From positions 1-35,752 of the forward strand of contig JAUSOZ010000221.1 of the NCBI GenBank assembly GCA_030655955.1: a DNA stretch of 35,752 nucleotides. The letters are read 5' to 3'. The translations under genes were made by a program, and so were the position numbers. The notes below the pieces were generated by a model that was not told the DNA's origin, did not search any database, and worked only from the letters and a program-made list of their open reading frames with translations. Below, in pieces: positions 22,061-30,445 of the stretch. Position 1 is the first letter of the stretch; each line of letters begins with the position of its first letter. Source of the DNA: Deltaproteobacteria bacterium. GTDB lineage: Bacteria; Desulfobacterota; Desulfobaccia; Desulfobaccales; 0-14-0-80-60-11.

Positions 22061-22915
22061 CTAAAACCCAAAACCTATCTTTTCCAGCAGCGGCAGCGGA
22101 TCCACCAGGTGGCCCGCCAGCCACTTTTTGACGTCCGGGTGTCCCAGGGCCAGGCCCATGAGTTCGGTGAAATAGAAGACCGGCAGGTAGTAGTCCTGGC
22201 CGAACTTCTGGCTGATGCGTTTCTGGGGCATATCCAGGTTGGCCTGGCACATCTGGCAGGAGACCACCAGGCAGTCGGCCCCGGCCCTTAAGGCCCGCTC
22301 ATAGAGGCGCTGTACCAGGGTGTCGATGATGTCCGGCCGGGCCACGGCCAGACCGGCGCCGCAGCAGTCGGTCTTGAAGGACCAGTCCAGGGGCTCGGCG
22401 CCCAATACCTTGAGCAGCCGCTCCAAGTTCTGGGGGTTTTCAGAATCCTTTTTGTCGGTGACGGCCGGGGGCCGGGCCACCATGCAGCCGTAATAGCCCA
22501 CGGCCTTGAGGCCCGCCAGGGGCCGCACCACCTTGGGGCCTAAGTCTTTCAGATACGCGTCCTGGGTGAGGTAGTCCAACAGGTCCCAGACCTTGATGCC
22601 GCCTGGATAGGAAATGCCGAGGTTGGCGCCTTCGGGGCCCTGCAGGGCCTTTTCCGCCACCTTGAGGCGGTTAAAGCACAGGGCGCAGGGCACCACCACA
22701 TCCCGGCCGGCCGCCGCGGCCAACGCCAGGTTGCGGGCCGGCAGAGCCAGTGACAGGTGGTGGTTGATGCTGTGGGCCGCGGTGGCGCCGCAGCAGTTCC
22801 AGTCCTCCAGTTCCGTCAGCGTCAGGTCCAGGAGGCTGGAGATGCCCCCGATGGAGGCGGCATAGTCGATGGCGGTCCCCTCCAGGGAACAGCCCGGGTA
22901 GTAGCTCACGTTCAC
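22061..22915 (-). CDS. hdrB: HdrB, heterodisulfide-reductase-like CCG-domain subunit
   Basis: 284 aa; YYPGCSLEGTAIDYAASI, DWNCCGATAAHSIN, VVPCALCFNRLK, KTDCCGAGLAVARPDII, LVVSCQMCQANLD (two CCG motifs). Confidence 0.92.
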   Translation of the reverse strand: MNVSYYPGCSLEGTAIDYAASIGGISSLLDLTLTELEDWNCCGATAAHSINHHLSLALPARNLALAAAAGRDVVVPCALCFNRLKVAEKALQGPEGANLGISYPGGIKVWDLLDYLTQDAYLKDLGPKVVRPLAGLKAVGYYGCMVARPPAVTDKKDSENPQNLERLLKVLGAEPLDWSFKTDCCGAGLAVARPDIIDTLVQRLYERALRAGADCLVVSCQMCQANLDMPQKRISQKFGQDYYLPVFYFTELMGLALGHPDVKKWLAGHLVDPLPLLEKIGFGF

Positions 22916-23526
22916 GGCTTTTCCTGTGTTTCTGATTTTTCGTACAAGTGCGATTTTTTGAACATAGCCTTGATTTCCTCAACGCCTTTCAGCCGATGGG
23001 GCAGGCGCGGGACCAGCCGGCGGCGCCGGGCCAGTTCCCAGGCCATCTTCAGGTCGGCCACCAGGGCGCCGGACTTGAGTTTTCCCAGGGTGCCGCCGCA
23101 GCGCCATTGATAGAGGCCCAAGAGCAGCGGCTCCGACAGGCGCCCGCCGGCCAGCCTCACCGTGTCCAGGAAACTCTGGTGGAAGCGAGTCACTTGGGGC
23201 TGGGGTGAAGCCTGGCCGCTGGCGATCGCGGCCTCCTTCAGCCAGTCCATCACCCCGGCGATGTCGATGTTGTTGGGGCAGCGGGTGGTGCAGGTCTCGC
23301 ACGAGGAGCACACCCAGATGGTGCGGCAACCCAGCACCTGCGCCTCCTGGCCCAAGAGCGCCAGCCGGATGACCTGGTCGGGGTAGAAATCCATGGCGAA
23401 GGTCAGGGGGCAGCCGGCCGAACATTTCTTACACTGGTAGCAGGCCGAAACACTGGTCAGCCCCGCCAGGCGTTCGGCCAGGGAAAATGATGGTTCCAAT
23501 GGCTCTGTTAAGGTAGTTGGCATCAT
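22912..23526 (-). CDS. hdrC: HdrC, heterodisulfide-reductase-like iron-sulfur subunit
   Basis: Start taken at MMPTTLTEPLEP (RBS GAGAGAGG); CYQCKKCSAGCPLTFAMDFYPDQVIRL, WVCSSCETCTTRCPNNIDIAGVMDWLK; ATGA overlap with hdrB. Confidence 0.92.
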   Translation of the reverse strand: MMPTTLTEPLEPSFSLAERLAGLTSVSACYQCKKCSAGCPLTFAMDFYPDQVIRLALLGQEAQVLGCRTIWVCSSCETCTTRCPNNIDIAGVMDWLKEAAIASGQASPQPQVTRFHQSFLDTVRLAGGRLSEPLLLGLYQWRCGGTLGKLKSGALVADLKMAWELARRRRLVPRLPHRLKGVEEIKAMFKKSHLYEKSETQEKP

Positions 23527-24178
23527 GATGCCTCTCTCATGGTTATCATTGCCGCCCTTTACGTTCAAAGATAAGACATTTTCTGTGACATACAAGTTCT
23601 TCCGGCCAGCCGTGGGGCTCAGACTCCCCACCATCAACCAGGCTATCTTGACCCACGACAGCGGGCAAGCCAACAATTCCTGATTTCTCTGTCAGGCATT
23701 TTCTTACATGCAGCCGGGTCCCCCTCAAACCGTCCGCAGGCAGCGCAACGCAGCGCCGGCCGCTGGCATGGGTTGCACGGCAATTGGCCCTGCCGCCAGA
23801 GGCATTATCCTCACACGAAATATAGTGCATTAATGATTGGAACGCAATCGCCGGGAAACCCATTTTCCCCTCAGCACCTTGTTTAATATTAGATTATATA
23901 GATATTATAATACTTAAATTGTTTTCCGCAATGCATTTTTCCGTCTCACCTGTTAAAATAAATAAATAAGCCCAAGCCATCGTCGACGCCGGTTCTGACC
24001 ATAGTTAATCTCCGGAGATTCTCTTCCGATACCAAGAGAAGGGTCGCTTCGGGGCCGCGCCGCGTTTTATCAACTTGGCCGGGGAAACTTTTTGACCAAG
24101 CTCATGTTCTCGCCCTGGCTGCCCCTGCCTGACCGAACCGGGCCCGCCGCCAGCCTGAGCCAAGGATAGCTCACCACC

Positions 24179-26899
24179 GTGAAAAAACATCACAGCTGCA
24201 TCAATACCAAGGCCATCATCGAATATTTCCAGGCGCAGTCGCCCGAGGCGGTGCCCACCTTATTGGCCGGGCTCGGCCCGGAAATTGCCGCCCTTCCCGA
24301 CCCCCGGGAATTCCTCCTGGAAGCCAACAACTGGGTCTCCAGTGAGGTCGTGATCCAAATGTTCCATAACGCCAGGCAGATTAGCGGCCGGGATGACATC
24401 GCCTTCGATATCGGCTTTCAGTCCGTGGCCCGGAAAAAGTTGGGCTATGTCCAGCGGATCATCATGTTTGCCTATAAAAACCCCCGGAGCACCCTGAAAC
24501 GGGCCCAGGCCATCAATGACAAGTTCAATAAAAATAAACAGATCGAGCTCGTGTCCACCAGCCGGGATCGGGCGGTCATCCGGCTGCACTGGATGGCGCA
24601 CATCCCCGGCCACCTGGATTTTTGCCGGTTCAACCAGGGTATTTACTCGGGCATTCCTACGATCTGGAACCTGCCGCCGGCCCAGGTGGTGGAAACCCGC
24701 TGTTTTTTTCAGGGGGACGATTGTTGCGAATACCATCTGAAATGGGACAAAAAATCATTCCTGCGGGAATTCTGGCTGCGCCTGCTGGTGCCCTGGTCGT
24801 TGCTCCGGTCCACCATCAAAGAACTGGAGCAGGACAAAGAACTGCTGAAACATAAGTTTAACGAAACTCACCTATTGAACCTGCAATTGCGGGAGAAGAT
24901 CGACAAGCTCGAATGCCTCCAGCAGACCAGCGGCGCGGCCATGTCGCTGCTTTTCATGCAAGATATGGTGCAGTTCTGTTTGGGACTCCTGATCAAATTC
25001 ACCAAACTGGACCGGGGAGCTATCTTCCTCCTGGACGACCAGGAACAGACGCTCTCCCTGCAGGAGGCCGTCGGCTCCGACCCCGAACGGGTGGCCCAGG
25101 TCAGGGACTGGCGGATATCGCGGTCTGACCCGGGGCAACTCATGGCCCGGGTGGCGCTGGACGGAAACCCGGCGGTTTTTGCCGAGGCAACCCCTGGAAA
25201 ACCTGGCCAGGCCGACCCGGTACTCGACACCCTGCAGTTTGCCGCCGGCCTGGCCGTGCCGCTCATGGTGCGCCAGCAGATTATCGGAGTACTCCTGGCC
25301 GGAGTGCAGCCCGGGGCCGCCATGAGCGAGGCCGACCAGGAGTTCGTGACCAGTTTTGCCAACCAGATGGCCGTCGCTTTACAGAATTCCCGGCTCTACG
25401 GCCAGTTGGAAACCTCGGAGCGCCATTACCGGGGGCTGGTGGAAAACGCCCATGAGGGCATCTGGATCGTGGAAATCGACGGCGCCATCAAGTTCGCCAA
25501 TCGGCGCATGGAGGAAATCACCGGCGCCACCGATTTGGCCGGCAAAAACCTGGCGGATTTCTGGGACCCGGAAAACTACCGGCAAGTGGAAACGATTCTG
25601 CAGCAAAATGAGGCCGGCCAGGTGGTGCAGCAAGAATTGGAGATTATCTCCCAAGACCGCGGCCCGGTGGCGGTGATCATGAGTTCCGTACCCCTGATGG
25701 ACAATGGCCGGCTCCTGGGCACGTTCGCCATGTTCAGCGACATCAGTGAAAAAAAGGCGATGGAAAAGCAGATCTGGCAGCACCAGAAAATGGAGGCCAT
25801 CGGCACCCTGGCCGGCGGCATTGCCCACAATTTCAACAACTTGCTCATGAATATCATGGGGTTGACCGGATTGATCCTGGCCGGCATCGACGACGAGAAC
25901 CCGGCTCAGGCCGACCTGAAGCTCATCGAGCAGGAGGTGGTGAAAGGCTCGGCGCTCACCAAGCAGTTGCTGTCCCTGGGCCGGGGCGGCATCTTTGCAC
26001 CCAAATCCATCGACCTCAATGCCCTCATAGATGAGGCCGCCGGGCTTTTTTGCCGTACCCGGAGCGGGGTCGCCATCACCCGGAAGCTAGCCCCGGATCT
26101 GCCCCCGGTGGAAGCGGACCCGGGTCAGCTGGAGCAGGTGATGCTCAACCTGCTGGTCAATGCCTGGCAGGCCATGTCCCGGCAGGGGGACATGACCCTG
26201 GCCAGCGAGGCCGTGACGCTGTCCGAGGCTTTCTGCGAGGCCTACAAGCGGCGGCCGGGCCGCTATGTCCACCTCAGCCTGACTGACACCGGCAAGGGTA
26301 TGGATGAAGCCACCCTGGCCCGGATTTTCGAACCCTTTTTCACCACCAAGGACGTGGGCCAGGGCACGGGGTTGGGGCTGGCCAGCGTGTATGCCATTAT
26401 CAAGCACCATCGGGGCATCATCCGGGTGGACAGCCAGCCGGGCCAGGGCACCACGTTCCATATCTTTCTGCCGGTGTCCGCCAAGGCGGCGGTTGCCGAG
26501 CTAACCCGGGACGATGCGATCCTGCGAGGCTCCGGCACCGTTCTCCTGGTGGATGATGAGGACGGCATCAGAATGGTGGCCGGGAGGATTTTGCAGCAGC
26601 TGGGGTACCAGGTCCTGCCGGCCGAAGGCGGTCTTCAGGCCCTGGAGATTTACCGCCGGGAGCGGGACCGTATCGATTTGGTAGTCCTGGATATGCTCAT
26701 GCCCGGTATGGGAGGCGCCGAAACGTTTCAGAAGCTGCAAGGGCTCGACCCAGGGGTCCGGGTCTTGCTCTCCAGCGGCTATTCTCTGGATGGGGAAGCC
26801 CAACAGGCCATGGCGGCCGGGGCCCGGGGGTTCATTCAAAAGCCCTACCGCCTGGCGGTGCTGTCCCATAAAGTGGCGGAAATACTCAGTATGTCCTGA
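24179..26899 (+). CDS. Hybrid sensor histidine kinase/response regulator (N-terminal sensory domain-GAF-PAS-HisKA-HATPase_c-REC)
   Basis: 906 aa with GTG start; GAF segment, PAS (HYRGLVENAHEGIWIVEIDGAIKFANRRMEEITG), HisKA (GTLAGGIAHNFNNLLMNIMG), G-box (DVGQGTGLGLASVYAIIKHHRG), REC (VLLVDDEDGIRMVAGRILQQLGY, DLVVLDMLMPGMGG). Confidence 0.9.
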   Translation: MKKHHSCINTKAIIEYFQAQSPEAVPTLLAGLGPEIAALPDPREFLLEANNWVSSEVVIQMFHNARQISGRDDIAFDIGFQSVARKKLGYVQRIIMFAYKNPRSTLKRAQAINDKFNKNKQIELVSTSRDRAVIRLHWMAHIPGHLDFCRFNQGIYSGIPTIWNLPPAQVVETRCFFQGDDCCEYHLKWDKKSFLREFWLRLLVPWSLLRSTIKELEQDKELLKHKFNETHLLNLQLREKIDKLECLQQTSGAAMSLLFMQDMVQFCLGLLIKFTKLDRGAIFLLDDQEQTLSLQEAVGSDPERVAQVRDWRISRSDPGQLMARVALDGNPAVFAEATPGKPGQADPVLDTLQFAAGLAVPLMVRQQIIGVLLAGVQPGAAMSEADQEFVTSFANQMAVALQNSRLYGQLETSERHYRGLVENAHEGIWIVEIDGAIKFANRRMEEITGATDLAGKNLADFWDPENYRQVETILQQNEAGQVVQQELEIISQDRGPVAVIMSSVPLMDNGRLLGTFAMFSDISEKKAMEKQIWQHQKMEAIGTLAGGIAHNFNNLLMNIMGLTGLILAGIDDENPAQADLKLIEQEVVKGSALTKQLLSLGRGGIFAPKSIDLNALIDEAAGLFCRTRSGVAITRKLAPDLPPVEADPGQLEQVMLNLLVNAWQAMSRQGDMTLASEAVTLSEAFCEAYKRRPGRYVHLSLTDTGKGMDEATLARIFEPFFTTKDVGQGTGLGLASVYAIIKHHRGIIRVDSQPGQGTTFHIFLPVSAKAAVAELTRDDAILRGSGTVLLVDDEDGIRMVAGRILQQLGYQVLPAEGGLQALEIYRRERDRIDLVVLDMLMPGMGGAETFQKLQGLDPGVRVLLSSGYSLDGEAQQAMAAGARGFIQKPYRLAVLSHKVAEILSMS

Positions 26900-27050
26900 A
26901 GCTCGCCGTCACCGGGCGCCCTGGGGCCATCCCCAGCCGCAACTGCACAATCCGGTATGGCTCCATCGGGCCAACGGTTGCGGACTTGCAACTTCCGGGA
27001 TGATGATTAAGTTTAAAACCGATAAATAATCGAAGTGAGGTGCACAGTTA

Positions 27051-27512
27051 ATGTTGCCTTTTAAGAAGATACTTTGTCCTACTGACTTCAGTGAACCTGC
27101 CTTCGTTGCACTGAAACGCGCCGAGGAGATGGCCCGGCATTTTGACGCGGAATTAATCGTGGCGCATGTCATTCCGACCTTGCCAGGCCCCCATTTGTTC
27201 CCCGACCCGCAAGCGTCTTTCAATTTTGACGTGCCCTTGTATCAGCAGGAACTGGCGATCAAGGCGGAGCAAATGCTCAAAGACCTGGTGTCCCATCATA
27301 AAGTGGAGAGCCGGAACCTGGTGGCCACCGGAGAGGCAGCCCCGGAGATCCTCCGGATCGCCCAGGCCGAGCACGTCGACCTCATCGTCATTGCTTCCCA
27401 CGGGCTGACGGGCTGGCGGCGGCTGGTCTATGGCTCCGTGGCTGAAAAAGTGGTGCGCCAGGCCACCTGTCCGGTCCTGACCATCATGGCGCCACCCGAG
27501 ACGCAGCCGTGA
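27051..27512 (+). CDS. Universal stress protein (UspA family)
   Basis: 153 aa; FKKILCPTDFSEPAFVALKRAEEMARHFDAELIVAHVIP, DLIVIASHGLTGWRRLVYGSVAEKVVRQATCPVLTI. Confidence 0.95.
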   Translation: MLPFKKILCPTDFSEPAFVALKRAEEMARHFDAELIVAHVIPTLPGPHLFPDPQASFNFDVPLYQQELAIKAEQMLKDLVSHHKVESRNLVATGEAAPEILRIAQAEHVDLIVIASHGLTGWRRLVYGSVAEKVVRQATCPVLTIMAPPETQP

Positions 27513-27590
27513 GCCAGCAAATGCCCGGTTGCGTATCGGCAGGACATGGGCCATAATGGATTATTATGAATTTTGTGGAGGAGAATGGTT

Positions 27591-28586
27591 ATGACCAAGG
27601 TAGCGATTAACGGCATGGGACGGATTGGCCGGGCGGCTTTGAAAATCGTCATGGACCGGCCCGAGTTGGAACTGGTGGCGGTCAACGATCTTATGGACCT
27701 GGATAACCTGGTCTACCTGCTGAATTATGACACCGTCTACGGCGTATATAAGCACCGCGTGGCCATCAGCGGCGACAACCTGGTGGTGAATGGCAAATCC
27801 ATTAAATTTCTCAGCATCAAGGATCCGGCCCAACTGCCGTGGAAAGATCTGGGGGTGGAAATCGCCCTGGAGTGCACCGGGTTGTTCACCCAGGCGGAAG
27901 GACTGAGCAAGCATCTCACCGCCGGGGCCAAGTATGCGGTGCTGTCGGCCCCCCCCAAGGGAGGCCAGATCTGCACCATCGTCCATGGCGTCACCAAGCC
28001 GGGGGCCGATGACCGGATGGTCTCCTGTGCCTCCTGCACCACCAACTGCATCACCCCGGTGGTGGAGATCATGGGCCGGCGGATCGGCGTCAAAAAGGCG
28101 GTCATGACCACCATCCACGCCTACACTTCTTCCCAGGCCATCGTCGACGGACCCAACAAGAAATTCCGGCGCGGCCGGGCCGGGGCGGCCAATCTGGTGC
28201 CCACCTCCACCGGGGCGGCGGTGGCCACCACCAACACCCTGCCCCAATTCAAGGGAAAATTCGACGGCGTGGCAGTGCGCTGTCCCGTGCCCTCCGGCTC
28301 CCTGGCCGACCTGGTGTTCGTGACCGAGCGGCCCACCACGGTGGAAGAAATCAATGCGATATTTAAAGAAGAGGCCGACGGCCGCTACAAAAACATCCTG
28401 GAATACGCCACCGATCCCATCGTCTCCTCCGATATCATTATGAATCCCCATGCGTCTATTTTCGACCCCAGCATGACCCAGGTGGTGGACGGCGACCTGG
28501 TCAAGGTGTTCAGCTGGTACGATAACGAATGGGGCTACACCAACCAGATGGTCCGGGAGGTCTTGCAGCTCTCCAAACAGGGGTAA
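27591..28586 (+). CDS. gap: Glyceraldehyde-3-phosphate dehydrogenase, type I
   Basis: TKVAINGMGRIGRAALK, SCASCTTNCITPVVE, HAYTSSQAIVDGPNKKFRRGRAGAANLVPTSTGAA, WYDNEWGYTNQMV; RBS GGAGGAGA upstream. Confidence 0.96.
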   Translation: MTKVAINGMGRIGRAALKIVMDRPELELVAVNDLMDLDNLVYLLNYDTVYGVYKHRVAISGDNLVVNGKSIKFLSIKDPAQLPWKDLGVEIALECTGLFTQAEGLSKHLTAGAKYAVLSAPPKGGQICTIVHGVTKPGADDRMVSCASCTTNCITPVVEIMGRRIGVKKAVMTTIHAYTSSQAIVDGPNKKFRRGRAGAANLVPTSTGAAVATTNTLPQFKGKFDGVAVRCPVPSGSLADLVFVTERPTTVEEINAIFKEEADGRYKNILEYATDPIVSSDIIMNPHASIFDPSMTQVVDGDLVKVFSWYDNEWGYTNQMVREVLQLSKQG

Positions 28587-28863
28587 GCCGCGGCCGGGGT
28601 TGTGCCCGGGCTTTGCCATCGCCACTCCCTCCCCGGACGCGCAGGGGGTGGCGAGAGTCGAGGCCTGGGAAACCCGGGTGGCCGAAATCGCGGCATTGCC
28701 CGCCTGGTCCAGCCGGCGAGTTAGATTCCAAAGCCAGGGAAGGCGAAATCTCCGCATCCCGACTCGGGTGCCGGGGCTCCAGAGAACCCCTCTTTACCCG
28801 CCAGGAGCTTTCCCATCACCTGGGCTCCCTTGACCCCACACTTATTATATAAGGAGGGTAACT

Positions 28864-30015
28864 ATGAAAATATTCACCCGGGATGAGCTGAGAACTCTCA
28901 CCGCATCGCCCCAGGCGCCTTGTGTGTCTATCTATATGCCCACCCACCGCCTGCCCACGGAAAACCAGCAAGATCGCACCCGGCTGAAGAATTTGATCCG
29001 CCAGGCCCAGGAATCTCTCCTGACCCAAGGCTTGCGCCCGGCGGCGGCGGAGTCTCTGCTGGAGCCGGCCACCAAGCTTCTGGGGACCATCTCATTCTGG
29101 AAAGACAAACGGGACGGCCTGGCGCTGTTCATCTCTGCCGGGATGTTTCGCCTCTACCAGCTACCCGCCGCGTTCGAGTCCCTGGTGGTGGTGGCCCACC
29201 GTTTTCATCTCAAGCCGCTCCTGGCCTTTTTGGGCGGCAATGAGTTCTTTGTGTTGGCCCTGAGCCAAAATGAGGTCAGACTCTTCGAGGGCTCCCGCTT
29301 CGGCCTCAGCGCCATAGACGACCTGGAGGGGGTGCCCAAAAGCCTGGCCGACGCCCTGAAATACGACGAACTGATCAAGCAGGTGCAATTCCGCACCGGC
29401 ATCGGGGTGGGCGGCGCCCGGGGCGAGCGGGCCGCCATGTTTCACGGCCAGAGCGCCGATGACGCCAAAGACAAAATCCTGCGGTATTTCCGCCAGATTG
29501 ACCAGGGATTGCAAGACTTTCTCCGGGAGGAACCGGCCCCTTTGGTCCTGGCCGGGGTGGAGTATCTCCTGCCCATCTACAAGGAAGCCAACACCTATCC
29601 GCACCTGTTGGGCGAGGGAATCACCGGCAACCCTGAAGGCGTGAGCCCCGATGACCTGCACCGGCAGGCCTGGGCCCTGGTGGAGCCGCACTTCAAGCAG
29701 GCGCAGGAGCAGGCCGCGGCCCGCTACCGGCAGCTGGCGGGCACCGGCAAGACCGCCAATGACCCCCGGGAGATCGTGCCCGCCGCCTACCACGGCCGGG
29801 TGGAGTGCCTGTTCGTGGCCGTGGGCCGCCAGCAATGGGGGGACTACGACCCGGCCGCCAGCGAAGTCATCGTCCACCCGGAACCCCAGCCCGGCAGCTT
29901 CGATCTCCTGGACCTGGCCGCCACCCAAACCCTGCTGCACGGCGGCGCGGTCTTTGCCGTCGACCCCGCCGAGGTGCCGGGAGAGTCACTCCTGGCGGCA
30001 GTCATGCGCTATTAA
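28864..30015 (+). CDS. Bacterial archaeo-eukaryotic release factor (baeRF)-like protein
   Basis: 383 aa; VSIYMPTHR, FISAGMFRLYQLP, FFVLALSQNEVRLFEGSRFGL, PLVLAGVEYLLPIYKEANTYPHLLGEGITGNPEG, VPAAYHGRVECLFVAVGRQQWGDYD resemble baeRF-family proteins; RBS AAGGAGGG. Confidence 0.65.
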   Translation: MKIFTRDELRTLTASPQAPCVSIYMPTHRLPTENQQDRTRLKNLIRQAQESLLTQGLRPAAAESLLEPATKLLGTISFWKDKRDGLALFISAGMFRLYQLPAAFESLVVVAHRFHLKPLLAFLGGNEFFVLALSQNEVRLFEGSRFGLSAIDDLEGVPKSLADALKYDELIKQVQFRTGIGVGGARGERAAMFHGQSADDAKDKILRYFRQIDQGLQDFLREEPAPLVLAGVEYLLPIYKEANTYPHLLGEGITGNPEGVSPDDLHRQAWALVEPHFKQAQEQAAARYRQLAGTGKTANDPREIVPAAYHGRVECLFVAVGRQQWGDYDPAASEVIVHPEPQPGSFDLLDLAATQTLLHGGAVFAVDPAEVPGESLLAAVMRY

Positions 30016-30194
30016 GACCAATTGGCAGTCAATGGGTGGCGCCGGCTAAACCATCATGGCCGTTTTGGGCCACCCCCAATCACAAAATTCCTTACAGGGG
30101 CGGTGTAGGGGCGGTTCGCGAACCGCCCCTACGGTTTTACTTTCCCGGTAAAGCCCTCGGCTACAACACTATCTCTTTGAACTCAACTCGAGAC
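30014..30194. repeat. MITE-like palindromic element, copy 3 (~181 bp), abutting the stop codon of the baeRF-like gene
   Basis: Near-parallel to 11271-11464 (e.g. CATCATGGCCGTTTTGGGCCAC, AATCAC(G/A)AAATTCCTT, CGGTAAAGCC, CTCTTTGAAC); perfect 28-bp palindrome at 30105-30132. Confidence 0.75.
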
Positions 30195-30321
30195 CTCTGC
30201 GAAAAGTCTCTATCGCTAATCCTTACTTATCAAAATGTAGCGTAGGCGCCCTCGCCTGCGCCTAAATACAGTATGGACAGCCGAGGGCGGCTATCCTACA
30301 TGAGACTTTCGCAGAGGTCTC
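30190..30321. repeat. Second MITE-like element (132 bp) with ~20-bp terminal inverted repeats
   Basis: GAGACCTCTGCGAAAAGTCTC (30190-30210) / GAGACTTTCGCAGAGGTCTC (30302-30321). Confidence 0.8.
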
Positions 30322-30445
30322 AACTTACAATAACTGCCCTATATCAGCAGTTCGTTTAAGATTAAGAACTACTTGACATGATTATCAAGTCATTTCCCGG
30401 CGCAATTCGTTTATATCCCACGGCTCTGTAGGTCAACCCCGGTTA

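Noticed and set aside
23546-23863. 105-aa minus-strand ORF upstream of hdrC
   Set aside because: Irregular composition and no domain; treated as leader or remnant sequence instead.
27564-28757. 397-aa minus-strand ORF opposite gap
   Set aside because: gap on the plus strand is unambiguous; the antisense ORF has no family motif.
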